64,000 nt of DNA from Amycolatopsis sp. DSM 110486 (GCF_019468465.1 NZ_CP080519.1:2929001-2993000); one strand, 5' to 3'; numbered from the stretch's first letter, positions 41,884 to 51,343 are shown. Numbers and translations are program-made. Notes: generated by a model from the letters alone, not told the origin.

Positions 41884-42842
41884 GGCAACCGCACCTGGGC
41901 GTACACAGCGCGGTGGTCGGTTCCGGGCACGTCGAAAACCCGGTAGTCCTCGACGGCCGCACGCTTGTCCACCAGCACGTGGTCCAGCGTAACGAGCGGC
42001 GTGGCATCAGCGGGCCACGTGGGCTGCAGGCCGTCGCCGCGTTCGTCGGCGGCGTCGTGGTAGCCGCGCGACAGCACGGTGGCCAGGGCCGCGTGGTCGA
42101 GGGTCGCGTTGAAGTCGCCGGCCAGGATGCGCAGGCCGTGCTCGCCGGCGGCGCGCGAAAGGTCCTTCGTCTCGCGTTCCCATTGGTCGACGCCCGTGTC
42201 CGGCGACTGCGGGTGCACCGCGACGAGCTCCACCACCGTGCCGCCGCCGAGGTCGGCTTCCGCGCTGGGCTGCTTCGCGGTGGAATCGCCCGTGTAGTTC
42301 TCCTCGGTGAGCGGGTAGCGCGACACGATGCCCGACCCGTCCGCGCCCGGCGCCGCGTGCAGCACCCGGTAGGGCAGCAGGCCGAACAGCCCCGCCTTGT
42401 CCAAAGCGGACACTTCGGCCGACGTCATCTCCAAGAGGTTCAGCACGTCGACCCGGTTGTCGCGCACCAGCTTCACGATCGCGGCAGCGTCGGCCCGGCC
42501 GAGGTACAGGTTCGCCGACATCACGCGCAGCGATTTCCCCGCCACGGTCGGTTGCTCGTCGGCCATCACGCGCGGCGCCACGAAAACGGCCAGCAGGATC
42601 GCCAGCGCCAGCGCGATTCCACCGATCCACCACCGGCGCAGTACCAGCGAAACACCGCCCAGCAGCGCTCCGTACACGACCGCGTACGGGGTGAGCGCGA
42701 GCAGCACGAGTGTGTACCAGCCGCCGTCGTACCCGACCGTGCGCAGCGCCGCGATCGCCAGCAGGGGCACGCCGAACAGCAGCAAAACGCCCGTGACCAG
42801 CTGGTTCCGTGGCCGCGCCCGCACCTGGTCGTTGATCACCAT
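41880..42842 (-). CDS. Membrane-anchored endonuclease/exonuclease/phosphatase-family protein
   Basis: 320 aa. Three hydrophobic segments at the N-terminus (about residues 15-32, 40-60 and 68-88) anchor an outer EEP-fold domain: LRVMSANLYLG, LNLLEMTS, the metal/catalytic block LAGDFNAT, LDHVLVDK and GTDHRAVYA. Such proteins are phosphodiesterases or lipid phosphatases facing the cell wall. ATG 42842; GTG 42839 also possible. The GNAT gene follows with a 4-nt overlap. Confidence 0.88.
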   Translation of the reverse strand: MVINDQVRARPRNQLVTGVLLLFGVPLLAIAALRTVGYDGGWYTLVLLALTPYAVVYGALLGGVSLVLRRWWIGGIALALAILLAVFVAPRVMADEQPTVAGKSLRVMSANLYLGRADAAAIVKLVRDNRVDVLNLLEMTSAEVSALDKAGLFGLLPYRVLHAAPGADGSGIVSRYPLTEENYTGDSTAKQPSAEADLGGGTVVELVAVHPQSPDTGVDQWERETKDLSRAAGEHGLRILAGDFNATLDHAALATVLSRGYHDAADERGDGLQPTWPADATPLVTLDHVLVDKRAAVEDYRVFDVPGTDHRAVYAQVRLP

Positions 42843-42914
42843 GGGCCGAGTATGCCGACTCCGGCCGGGCAAGCGCGCCCCGGACACCGCACCTCCACAA
42901 CACCTCCGCAACTC

Positions 42915-42952
42915 CTGACAGCGGAAGACAGGTCCGCGACAGGCGCTGTCAG
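42915..42952. promoter_or_regulatory. Inverted repeat upstream of the drrAB-like operon
   Basis: CTGACAGCG (42915-42923) and CGCTGTCAG (42944-42952) are exact reverse complements; a further CTGACAG occurs at 42968-42974. Three copies of one heptamer within 60 bp, about 50-110 bp before the ATPase gene, suggest a repressor operator region. Confidence 0.45.
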
Positions 42953-43024
42953 CGTGCTGTGCGCGCCCTGACAGGCCGGCCGTCCACTGTGTTGCTCGGA
43001 GGGCGACAGCAGGAGGAGGACCAC

Positions 43025-44002
43025 ATGTCGTTTGCGATCAAGGCCGAGGGCCTGGTCAAGCAGTTCGGGGAGACCAAGGCGCTGGACGGGGTGGATCTGG
43101 AGGTCCCGTTCGGCAAGGTGGTGGGGGTGCTCGGGCCCAACGGCGCGGGCAAGACGACGGCCGTGCGCATCCTGGCCACACTCATCAAGCCCGACGCCGG
43201 GCACGCCACGGTCGGGGGTTTCGACGTGGTGCAGGACCCGGTGCGGGTGCGCTCGCTGATCGGGCTCACCGGCCAGTACGCGTCCGTCGACGAAGACCTC
43301 AACGGCATCGAGAACCTGGTGCTGATCGGCCGGCTGCTCGACCTGTCACGGGCCGACGCGAAGGCCCGGGCGAAGGAGCTGCTGGAGCGCTTCGAGCTGT
43401 CCGACGCCGCCAAGCGCCCGATCCGCACCTATTCCGGCGGCATGCGCCGGCGGATCGACCTCGCCGCGAGCCTCGTCGGGCGGCCCGAGGTGCTCTACCT
43501 CGACGAGCCCACCACCGGGCTCGACCCGCACGCCCGCAACGAGGTGTGGGCCGTGGTCCGCGGCCTCGTCGCCGACGGCGCGACGGTGCTGCTCACCACG
43601 CAGTACCTGGAGGAAGCCGACCAGCTGGCCGACAAGATCACCGTGTTCGACCACGGCCACGTGGTCGCCGACGGCCGCGCCGACGAGCTCAAGCGCCGCG
43701 TCGGCGGCCAGACGCTGCAGGTGCGCCCGACGTCGCTCGCCGACCTCGACGCCGTCGCCCGCATCCTGGGCGAGATCACCGGCGTCCGGCCGACGCGTGA
43801 CAACGACACGGGCCTGCTCACCGCGCCGGTTTCCGACCCGGTGCTGCTGTCCACGCTCGTGCGCAAGCTCGACGAGGCCGGCATCACCTCCGACGAGCTC
43901 GCGCTGCGGCTGCCGAGCCTCGACGAGGTGTTCCTGGCCCTGACCGGCCGCTCCGCCGAACCGACCACTGCCGACGCCCAGCTCGAAGGGAGCCTCGCGT
44001 GA
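43025..44002 (+). CDS. DrrA-type ABC exporter ATP-binding protein
   Basis: 325 aa. Walker A GPNGAGKTTAV, Q-loop LTGQYASVDEDLNG (typical of the daunorubicin-resistance ATPases), signature YSGGMRRRIDLAAS, Walker B VLYLDEPTTGLD and switch His-equivalent LLTTQYLEEA. A C-terminal ~90-residue domain follows, as in DrrA. ATG 43025 has AGGAGGA upstream. Overlaps the permease start by 4 nt. Confidence 0.94.
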   Translation: MSFAIKAEGLVKQFGETKALDGVDLEVPFGKVVGVLGPNGAGKTTAVRILATLIKPDAGHATVGGFDVVQDPVRVRSLIGLTGQYASVDEDLNGIENLVLIGRLLDLSRADAKARAKELLERFELSDAAKRPIRTYSGGMRRRIDLAASLVGRPEVLYLDEPTTGLDPHARNEVWAVVRGLVADGATVLLTTQYLEEADQLADKITVFDHGHVVADGRADELKRRVGGQTLQVRPTSLADLDAVARILGEITGVRPTRDNDTGLLTAPVSDPVLLSTLVRKLDEAGITSDELALRLPSLDEVFLALTGRSAEPTTADAQLEGSLA

Positions 44003-44796
44003 CCACGCTCGCGCTCGATCCGCCCCGCCGCATCAGCCCGGTGAAAGGCACGCAGCACGCACTTTCCCTGGCCTGGCGCGGAATCCTGAAGATCCGCAAG
44101 AACCCGGAGCAGCTGGCCGATGTGACGCTGATGCCGATCATCTTCCTGCTGATGTTCACCTACCTGTTCGGCAACGCGCTGGGCGGGTCCATCTCGAACT
44201 ACCTGCAGAGCCTGGTGCCCGGCCTGGTCGTGATGAACATCCTGCAAGCCAGCCTGACCGTGGGCGTGCAGCTGAACACCGACGTCACCAAGGGCGTGTT
44301 CGACCGGTTCCGCAGCATGCCGATCGCGCGCTCGGCGCCGTTGGTCGGCGCGGTGCTGGCGGACCTCGTGCGCTACGTCGTGTGCCTGGCCGTGCTGATG
44401 GTCGTCGCGACGGTGATGGGCTACCGCATCGAGACGGGGCCGATGCAGTTCCTGGCCGCGATCCTGCTGGTGCTGGCGTTCGGGCTGTGCTTCTGCTGGG
44501 GCTCGGTGTTCGTCGGGATGCTGATGAAGTCGCCGGGTGCCGCGCAGGGCCTGATGTTCGTGTTCATCATGCCGCTCACCTTCGGCAGCAACGTGTTCGT
44601 CTCCACCGCCACGATGCCGGGGTGGCTGCGGGCCTGGGCGGACATCAGCCCGGTGAGCCTGATGGCCAACGCGTTGCGGGGCTTGATGAACGGCGGCGCG
44701 GTCGCCGGACCGCTCGGCGGGGCGCTGGCGTGGATGGTCGGGGCCGTGGTGGTGTTCTTCCCGCTCGCGACCTGGGCCTACCGCCGCCGGGTCTGA
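43999..44796 (+). CDS. DrrB-type ABC exporter permease
   Basis: 265 aa ABC-2 type permease with six membrane segments and the ABC-2 stretch SPGAAQGLMFVFIMPLTFGS, then FVSTATMPGWLRAWADISPV. With the ATPase it forms a half-transporter pair that exports a drug-like or lipid-like compound. No biosynthetic cluster adjoins, so a self-resistance role is not supported; general efflux or envelope lipid transport are alternatives. Confidence 0.93.
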   Translation: MTTLALDPPRRISPVKGTQHALSLAWRGILKIRKNPEQLADVTLMPIIFLLMFTYLFGNALGGSISNYLQSLVPGLVVMNILQASLTVGVQLNTDVTKGVFDRFRSMPIARSAPLVGAVLADLVRYVVCLAVLMVVATVMGYRIETGPMQFLAAILLVLAFGLCFCWGSVFVGMLMKSPGAAQGLMFVFIMPLTFGSNVFVSTATMPGWLRAWADISPVSLMANALRGLMNGGAVAGPLGGALAWMVGAVVVFFPLATWAYRRRV

Positions 44797-44835
44797 GCGA
44801 CTGTCGAAAAAGGACCACAACAGAAGATGGGGGCA

Positions 44836-44875
44836 CTCGGTCCCCTTCACCGCGGGGGTGGTGGAGGGGACCGAG
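44836..44875. terminator. Bidirectional terminator hairpin
   Basis: CTCGGTCCCCTTCACC pairs with GGTGGAGGGGACCGAG (16 bp, one G-T, 8-nt loop). Lies between the convergent drrB-like and SARP genes, 4 bp from the latter's stop. Confidence 0.88.
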
Positions 44876-44879
44876 CTCG

Positions 44880-47800
44880 TCAGAAGCCGGCTTCCTCGGC
44901 GAGCCAGGCAATTCCATCGGCTCGATCCATCGCGCGAGTGTCCGCGACGATCTCCGCGTAACGATCCGCGCCCAGCTTCTCCTCGAGCCCGGCGATCAGC
45001 GCGAGCACTTCCGGGCTCCCGAGGTCGAACTCGCCGCGGATCAACGCGGTCAGCGCCAACGCGCGCGCCGCCGTCTCGAAGTGACCCTGCTTGTAGCGGA
45101 TCTCCGCGAAGACTTCCACGATCCTCGCCACGTCGGGCATGTCGACGCGCTCCACAGTAGAGCGGATGGCGGCCGCGGCGTGCGGCGCGGCTTCGTCCGG
45201 TTTATCCGCCGCCAACGCGATCCTGGCGTTGACCATGCCGAACCACTCGTCCTCGAAGTTGCCGGGGAACGGCCAATCGTCCCGGCTTCGCGAGATGTGC
45301 TCGCCGACGGTCCGCGCCTCGTCGAGCCGGCCCTCGCGGATCAGCAGTTCCAGCCGACCGAACGCGAGGATCAGGCTCAGCTGCCGGATCCCGCTGTTCT
45401 CGGCATAGCGTTCTGCCGCGGTCAGCTCGCGCCACGCGCCTGCGTAATCGCCACTGCGCGAGCGTTCCACGGCGAGCCGCCACCACTGCTGGATGACGTC
45501 GTCGTGCGACCGGAGCTCCATCGCCAGCCGCAGGCCTTCGGTGTATGCCGCGATGGCCCCGGCGTGGTCACCGCGCTGGGACAGGCTGGCGGCGCGGAAG
45601 CTGAACGTCATCGCCAGGCCCCAGCGGTCGCCGATCTCGAGGAAACCGGCGTGGGCTTGCTCGCGGGCGCGGGCGGAACCCTCCAGGTCGCCCTCGTCGG
45701 CGAGCAGGAAGCTCTCGGCCCAGCTCCCGGCAGCCCGGCCCCACGCGTCGTCACCGTCGACGGCGCGCTGGATCTCCCGGCGGGCGACGTCGCGGTGGCC
45801 GCTGAGGAACGCGACCATCGGCACCGCGAGCGCGAGCCACGGATTGCCCTTCACCGCGCCCGTGCGCACGCACTCCTCGATCAGGTCAGCGGCGTCCGCC
45901 AGCGCCTGCGGTCCGGTCATCATGTGCATCATCAGCTGACTCAGCCGCAGGCTGGCGGATACGTCCGGCGCCAGGCGGTCGCCGAAGGCGAGCACGTCGA
46001 CCACGAAGCGCTCCGCGCGTTCGCTCTGGCCCAGGATCGACAGGTACCAGAACATGCCGTAGAGCAGGCGGCCGGCGGAATCCACGTCCTCGGACTCGAT
46101 GGCGGCGCGCAGTGCCGCAGTGAGGTTGTCGTTCTCGTGCTCGAAAACCGCGATCGCGGCGAGCTGCTCGCGGGTGCGCAGGAGGGGCTCGGTGCGTTCG
46201 ACGAGGTCGACGAGGTCGCGCACCATGGCCGCGGACAGCCGCTCGGTCTCCCCCGACGCGGTGAGCCGCTCGGTGGCGTACACCCGCAGCGTCTCCAGCA
46301 TGCGGTACCGCCCGCCGACGGTGTCCACAATGGATTTCTCGACGAGGGAACCCAGCACGTACACCACGTCTTCGGCGGGCAGGAGCTCGCCGTCGGCGCA
46401 GACGGCGGTCACGGCGTCCTCGTCGAACGTCGCCGCGAACACGGCCAGCCGCCGCGCCAGGGCGAGCTCCGCGTCGGTGAGCAGGTCCCAGCTCCACTCC
46501 ACGACGGCGCGCAGTGTGCGTTGCCGCGGCAGAGCCGTACGGCTGCCGGAGGTGAGCAGGCGGAAGCGGTCGTCGAGGCGTTCGGCGATGCTCGTGACGG
46601 GCATCGAACGCAGGCGCGCCGCCGCCAGCTCCAGCGCCAGCGGCATGCCGTCGAGACGGCGGCAGATCTGCGTCACGGCGTCCACTGTGGACTCGTCGAG
46701 CGTGAAGTCCGGCCGCACGGCGATGGCGCGGTCGAGGAACAGGCGCGCGGAGTCGAGCGCACCCACCTCGCCCGGCGGCGTCGACTCGGCCGGCACGGGC
46801 AGCGGGCCGAGCGGGCACAGCGCCTCGCCGGTGATGGCGAGCGGTTCGCGGCTGGTGGCCAGGATGCGCAGCGCCGGCACGCGGCGCAGCAGGTCGTCGG
46901 CCAGCTGCGCGGCGACCTCGACCACGTGCTCGCAGTTGTCCAGCACCAGCAGGGTTTCCCCGCCGCTCAGCGCCTCGACGGCGTGCTCGAACAGGTCGAT
47001 CGGCTTGCGCAGCACCTCGGTTTCGGTGGCGCGCATGTCGCGGATCCCCAACGCGGTGAGCAGCGCGCCGAGCACATCGTCGGCGTCGCGGACACCGGCG
47101 AGCGGCACGAACCACACGCGCCCGGGCCCGTGCACCGGGTGGCGCGCCGCGGCCTCGGTCGCCAGGCGCGTCTTGCCCGCACCGCCCGGGCCGACGAGCG
47201 TGACGAGCCGGGAGCCGTCGAGCAGCTCCGACAGCTGTTTGAGCTCGTCGCCGCGGCCGACGAAGCTCGTGAGGCGCACCGGCAGCCGGTCGGTGACCGT
47301 CGCGGCGGGCGCGAGCTCGCCGCGCAACGCCTGCAGGTGGATCTCCTGCAGCTCGGCCGACGGGTCCACGCCCAGCTCGTCGGCCAGCGTCGCGCGGATC
47401 GTGCCGTACGCGGCGAGCGCGTCGGCCTGCCGCCCGGCCGAGCACAGCGCGCGGATGCGCAGTCCGGCGAGCCGTTCACGCAACGGGTGGGCCTCGGCGG
47501 CCGCGGTGAGGTCGGCGAGCACGTCGGCGTGGCGGCCCAGGCGCAGCTCGGCGTCGAAGCGATCCTCGGCGGCCTCCGTGCGCAGCTCCTCCAGCCGCGT
47601 CGCGGGCGCGGCGGCGAACGGCGCGTCGAGCACGTCCGCCAGCGCGGCGCCGTGCCAGAGGTCCAGAGCAGTGCGCAGCAGCTCGGCCGCGCGCGAGTCG
47701 CGGCTCGCCGAAAGCTCCCGGCGGCCCTCGGCCGCGAGCCGCTCGAACCGGTGCGCGTCGACGGTGTCCGCGGCCAGCGCGAGCCGGTAGCCGCCGGCGC

Positions 47801-48050
47801 CGGACTCCAGCTCGGCCCCGGCCGGCCGCAGCGCGCGGCGCAGGCGCGAGACCAGCGACTGCAGCGCGTTGGCGGCGTCGGCGGGCGGCTCGGTGCCCCA
47901 CAGGCCGTCGATGAGCACCTCGGCCGGCACCGCGCGGCCGGCGTCGAGCGCGAGCCGGGCCAAGAGCATGCGAAGGCGCGCACCGCCGATGTCCACCGGG
48001 GTGCCGTCGTCGCAGGCCGCCCGCAGCGGACCCAGTAGCGCCACGCGCAT
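44880..48050 (-). CDS. AfsR/SARP-family transcriptional regulator (BTAD-NB-ARC-TPR)
   Basis: 1056 aa. Residues ~1-95 are an OmpR-type winged helix (MRVALLGPLRA...), ~95-245 the BTAD domain, ~255-600 an NB-ARC-like ATPase with Walker A VGPGGAGKTRL (Lys ~293) and LLVLDNCEHVV, and the rest is helical TPR-like. ATG 48050 starts the canonical SARP N-terminus; upstream codons lack a ribosome site. Such regulators activate secondary-metabolism or peptidase genes on ATP binding. No biosynthetic cluster is adjacent; the divergent gene, 160 bp away, is a secreted M1 peptidase, the likeliest target (inference). Confidence 0.93.
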   Translation of the reverse strand: MRVALLGPLRAACDDGTPVDIGGARLRMLLARLALDAGRAVPAEVLIDGLWGTEPPADAANALQSLVSRLRRALRPAGAELESGAGGYRLALAADTVDAHRFERLAAEGRRELSASRDSRAAELLRTALDLWHGAALADVLDAPFAAAPATRLEELRTEAAEDRFDAELRLGRHADVLADLTAAAEAHPLRERLAGLRIRALCSAGRQADALAAYGTIRATLADELGVDPSAELQEIHLQALRGELAPAATVTDRLPVRLTSFVGRGDELKQLSELLDGSRLVTLVGPGGAGKTRLATEAAARHPVHGPGRVWFVPLAGVRDADDVLGALLTALGIRDMRATETEVLRKPIDLFEHAVEALSGGETLLVLDNCEHVVEVAAQLADDLLRRVPALRILATSREPLAITGEALCPLGPLPVPAESTPPGEVGALDSARLFLDRAIAVRPDFTLDESTVDAVTQICRRLDGMPLALELAAARLRSMPVTSIAERLDDRFRLLTSGSRTALPRQRTLRAVVEWSWDLLTDAELALARRLAVFAATFDEDAVTAVCADGELLPAEDVVYVLGSLVEKSIVDTVGGRYRMLETLRVYATERLTASGETERLSAAMVRDLVDLVERTEPLLRTREQLAAIAVFEHENDNLTAALRAAIESEDVDSAGRLLYGMFWYLSILGQSERAERFVVDVLAFGDRLAPDVSASLRLSQLMMHMMTGPQALADAADLIEECVRTGAVKGNPWLALAVPMVAFLSGHRDVARREIQRAVDGDDAWGRAAGSWAESFLLADEGDLEGSARAREQAHAGFLEIGDRWGLAMTFSFRAASLSQRGDHAGAIAAYTEGLRLAMELRSHDDVIQQWWRLAVERSRSGDYAGAWRELTAAERYAENSGIRQLSLILAFGRLELLIREGRLDEARTVGEHISRSRDDWPFPGNFEDEWFGMVNARIALAADKPDEAAPHAAAAIRSTVERVDMPDVARIVEVFAEIRYKQGHFETAARALALTALIRGEFDLGSPEVLALIAGLEEKLGADRYAEIVADTRAMDRADGIAWLAEEAGF

Positions 48051-48210
48051 GGCACCAGCTTTCCAGACGGATGCTGAGGACGGGTCCGAACGGCCGCAGG
48101 GGAACCGACGGAAGTGTGGACTTTCAGGACAAAACACCACCAGTCGCCATCAACGGCCCTTCACGGCGATACGTTGCAAACGGTTTCCCGAGCAGCAGAC
48201 AGGAGCGTTT

Positions 48211-49656
48211 ATGAGACTGCAGCACCGCTGGCGTCGCCCGGCAGTGACGGTCGTCGCCACGCTGGCCGCGCTGAGCCTGGGCGGCGGCATCGCCTCCGCA
48301 GGGCAGGACGGGTACGGCTGGGGCACCCCGGGTGCCGACGGAGCGGGCGACAGCTACTACCCGCAAGACGGCAACGGCGGCTACGACGTCGCCGACTACA
48401 ACCTTGCCGTGACCTACGCGCCGGACAGCCACCAGCTCACCGGCGTGCAGACGATCAGCGCGCGGGCCACCCAGACGCTGAGCTCGTTCAACCTCGACCT
48501 CAACGGCCTCACCGTCGACTCGGTGAAGGTCAACGGCCTGAAGGCCAAGTTCACCCGCAGCGGCGACCACGAGCTCACGATCACCCCGTTGCTCCCGCTG
48601 TTGCGCGGCCTGCCGTTCCGCACCGTGATCAGCTACCACGGCGTGCCGGCCCCGATCAGCGACCCGTTGCTGGGCAACAACGGCTGGCAGTACGCCAAGA
48701 ACGGCGGCGCGTTCGCCGCCGGAGAGCCGAAGTCGGCCAGCACCTGGTACCCGGTGAACGACACCCCCCTGGACAAGGCGACCTTCCACCTCGCCATCAC
48801 CGTCCCCGACGAGTGGGGTGTGATCGCGAACGGCCGTGAGCTGGGCACGCACAAGACGGCGAAGGGCACCACGCACGTGTGGGCCGAGACCACGCCCGCC
48901 GTGCCGTACATGACCACGGTCGCCATCGACAAGTGGACGTTCGACAAGCGCAAGCGCAAGGACGGCACGCCGATCGTCAGCGCGTTCGCGCCCGGCACGC
49001 CCGATTCGACCAAGCAGGCCGACGCGCGGCTACCGGAGATCCTCGACTTCCTGGAGTCGAAGTTCGGCAAGTACCCCGTGGACGCCGCCGGCGGCATCTA
49101 CCTGGCCGAGCCCATCGGGTTCTCGCTGGAGACCATGAGCCGGCCGATCTACTCGGGCCGCGCGGGCAACGTCGACACGATCGTCCACGAGAACGCCCAC
49201 CAGTGGTACGGCGACACCGTGGCCGTGGACCACTGGAAGGACGTCTGCCTCAACGAGTGCTTCGCCTCCTACGCCGAATGGCTGTGGGACGAGGCCAAGA
49301 ACGGCGTGAACCTCGACGACCAGTACCGGCAGCAGGTCGCCACCGCGTCCGACCGGTTCTGGAACGGCAAGCTCTACGACATGGGCCCGGGCAACGAGTT
49401 CACCTACGTGTACTCCAAGGGCCCGGTCGCGCTGCACGCCCTGAGCAAGTACATGGGCGAGGCCGCGTTCGACAAGGTGCTCAAGACGTGGAACTCGTTG
49501 CACCGCAACGGCAACGCGAGCATGCAGGAGTTCCAGAAGTACTGCGAGTCCGTGTCGCACAAGGATCTGCAGGGCTTCTTCGACGCCTGGATCTACGGCT
49601 CGGGCAAGCCGGCTGATCAGTACCTGTACCCGGGCGACCTGAAGCCCGCTGCTTGA
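48211..49656 (+). CDS. Secreted M1-family zinc metallopeptidase
   Basis: 481 aa paralogue of the lipoprotein at 36124. A Sec-type signal peptide (residues 1-~31, ending IASAG) replaces the lipobox, so it should be released. Zinc site HENAHQW (His326, His330) and Glu349 in NECFASYAEWLW are intact. The front reads SYYPQDGNGGYDVADYNLAVTY, the same beta domain. ATG 48211 follows AGGAG. Directly followed by a strong hairpin. Confidence 0.94.
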   Translation: MRLQHRWRRPAVTVVATLAALSLGGGIASAGQDGYGWGTPGADGAGDSYYPQDGNGGYDVADYNLAVTYAPDSHQLTGVQTISARATQTLSSFNLDLNGLTVDSVKVNGLKAKFTRSGDHELTITPLLPLLRGLPFRTVISYHGVPAPISDPLLGNNGWQYAKNGGAFAAGEPKSASTWYPVNDTPLDKATFHLAITVPDEWGVIANGRELGTHKTAKGTTHVWAETTPAVPYMTTVAIDKWTFDKRKRKDGTPIVSAFAPGTPDSTKQADARLPEILDFLESKFGKYPVDAAGGIYLAEPIGFSLETMSRPIYSGRAGNVDTIVHENAHQWYGDTVAVDHWKDVCLNECFASYAEWLWDEAKNGVNLDDQYRQQVATASDRFWNGKLYDMGPGNEFTYVYSKGPVALHALSKYMGEAAFDKVLKTWNSLHRNGNASMQEFQKYCESVSHKDLQGFFDAWIYGSGKPADQYLYPGDLKPAA

Positions 49657-49668
49657 TCTGTACCTTTC

Positions 49669-49705
49669 GTGAAGGCCTCCCCGGTCTGCCCGGGGAGGCC
49701 TTCAC
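49669..49705 (+). terminator. Hairpin terminator after the M1 peptidase gene
   Basis: Perfect 16-bp stem GTGAAGGCCTCCCCGG / CCGGGGAGGCCTTCAC with a 5-nt loop, 12 bp after the stop. Confidence 0.85.
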
Positions 49706-49728
49706 TGCTTCGCGAGGGGAGTTTCGGC

Positions 49729-50358
49729 ATGACTGTGTTGCTCACGGGGTTCGCGCCGTTCGGCGGCTCGGCCACGAATCCCTCGTGGCAGGCGGCGCGG
49801 CTGGTGGCCGCTCGGCGGGACGACGTGGTCGCTGTGGAACTGCCGGTGGAGTTCGGCGCGTCGTTGCCGGCCTTGCGTGCGGCGATCGAGCAGCACCGGC
49901 CGAGTCTCGTGGTGTGTGCGGGAGAAGCGGGTGGGCGCAGCGCGGTGACGCCGGAGCGAGTGGCGATCAACCTGATCGACGCGCGGATTCCCGACAACGC
50001 CGGCGACCGGCCCGTCGACGTGCCGGTGATCGCGGACGGCCCGACGGCCTACTTCACCACGTTGCCGGTCAAGGCGGCGGTGGCGGCAATCCAGGCGAAG
50101 GGCGTGCCGGCGGCGGTGTCGCACACGGCGGGAACCTATGTGTGCAACCAGGTCTTCTACGGCCTGATGCACTTGCTCGCGAACGACTTCCCCACGCTCC
50201 GGGGCGGATTCGTCCACGTGCCGTCGACACCGGAGCAGGTCGGGGCGGGTAGTCCGTCACTCGACGTGCAGCAGTCGGCGGAAGCGTTGGACGCCGTGAT
50301 CACGACCGCGCTGACCACCGCGGACGACCTCGATGTCAGCGCCGGAACGTTGAACTGA
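49729..50358 (+). CDS. pcp: Pyroglutamyl-peptidase I
   Basis: 209 aa cysteine peptidase removing N-terminal pyroglutamate. The catalytic triad is visible: Glu76 in TPERVAINL, Cys139 in TYVCNQVFY and His163 in GFVHVPS; the N-terminus has TGFAPFGG. ATG 49729 follows GAGGGGAG; upstream codons belong to the preceding terminator hairpin. Its last 23 nt overlap the convergent kinase-fold gene. Confidence 0.95.
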   Translation: MTVLLTGFAPFGGSATNPSWQAARLVAARRDDVVAVELPVEFGASLPALRAAIEQHRPSLVVCAGEAGGRSAVTPERVAINLIDARIPDNAGDRPVDVPVIADGPTAYFTTLPVKAAVAAIQAKGVPAAVSHTAGTYVCNQVFYGLMHLLANDFPTLRGGFVHVPSTPEQVGAGSPSLDVQQSAEALDAVITTALTTADDLDVSAGTLN

Positions 50359-51328
50359 GCCTCGGGAACGGTGCCTCCCGGTCCACCCGGAGCCGGTCGT
50401 AGAAGTCGGTGAACTCCACAGCCGTCTTCGCGTGGCGCGCGACCACCGACGCCACGGATTCCGGCAGCGGCAGCTCCCCGGCGGCCGCGCGCCGGACCGC
50501 GGCCACCCGCTCGGCCCGGTCCCAGGTGCCGCATACCTCCGTGACCAGCCACTGCGTCAAGTACATGGCCAAGTACGCGGAATCGTGCTCGAGGGTGAGC
50601 TCGGCGAACGCGCGCTCCTCGGCACTCAGGTCGAACCGCGTGGCGAAGGCGAGTCCGAAGTCGGTCAGGTAGACCCGCTCGCCGTCGGTGAGGAAGTTGC
50701 CGAAGTGGGTGTCGAAGTGCAGCACGCCTTGGGCCTTCAGGAAAGCAGCCGTCTCGAACAACTGCTGTTCGACGCGCTCGGCCTGGTCGAGTTGCGCGGG
50801 CAGCCAGGCGTGCAGCGTCGTCGGGAAGTACTCGCAGAACAGCACCACGCTCGCTTCGGCAGCCTCCAGCTCCTCCAGCCGCCGGCGCACGGCCGAAGAA
50901 CCGCCCCAGTACTCGACGTCCTCTTCGAGCGGACGATCGGGAACCCGGTTGGCGCGCAGTGGCAGCACGCGCCAGTGGTGCAGCAGCGGGAAGTACTCGC
51001 ACTCACCGCCGAGCACCCAGCCGGTGGCCATGACGTGCAGCGCCAGCTCCCGCCACGCCGAGCCCTCCGGCGAGCCGAGGCCGTAGTGGCAGAACACCGG
51101 CAGGTCGTAGAGATTGGCCGTGGAGTGCGGATGCCGGAGTTCGAGCTCCGTCAGCGGCACCCGTTTCGCGAACACCGGCGTGCCGTCGACGTCGAGCCGC
51201 ACGCCCGTGCCGCCGATGCCTTCGGACACGACCTCGGCGTCCGCGAGCCGTTCGGTGAGCTGCCGGTCGCTCAGCAGCGCCAGCGCCGTGGACACGCGCA
51301 GGTGGTTCGTGAGTCGTGAGTCCCCCAT
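50336..51328 (-). CDS. Protein-kinase-fold protein of unknown substrate
   Basis: 330 aa. The catalytic loop LHFDTHFGNFLTDG (HxDxxxxN) and the metal-binding LTDFGLAF are present, and an ATP-lobe Lys is likely in PVFAKRVPL. The set is closer to aminoglycoside-phosphotransferase/small kinase folds than to Ser/Thr kinases: no glycine loop or APE motif is seen. ATG 51328. The 3' end overlaps pcp on the other strand. Confidence 0.8.
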   Translation of the reverse strand: MGDSRLTNHLRVSTALALLSDRQLTERLADAEVVSEGIGGTGVRLDVDGTPVFAKRVPLTELELRHPHSTANLYDLPVFCHYGLGSPEGSAWRELALHVMATGWVLGGECEYFPLLHHWRVLPLRANRVPDRPLEEDVEYWGGSSAVRRRLEELEAAEASVVLFCEYFPTTLHAWLPAQLDQAERVEQQLFETAAFLKAQGVLHFDTHFGNFLTDGERVYLTDFGLAFATRFDLSAEERAFAELTLEHDSAYLAMYLTQWLVTEVCGTWDRAERVAAVRRAAAGELPLPESVASVVARHAKTAVEFTDFYDRLRVDREAPFPRLSSTFRR

Positions 51329-51343
51329 GGACTCGACGATACG

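Noticed and set aside
43025..44796. Antibiotic self-resistance exporter of a biosynthetic cluster
   Set aside because: No polyketide, peptide or other biosynthetic genes occur nearby, so only a general DrrAB-type exporter is called.
44382..48038. A 1218-codon open frame on the plus strand
   Set aside because: It lies antisense to the SARP regulator, has no family signature, and reads as His/Arg/Gln-rich sequence expected from the opposite strand of a high-GC gene.
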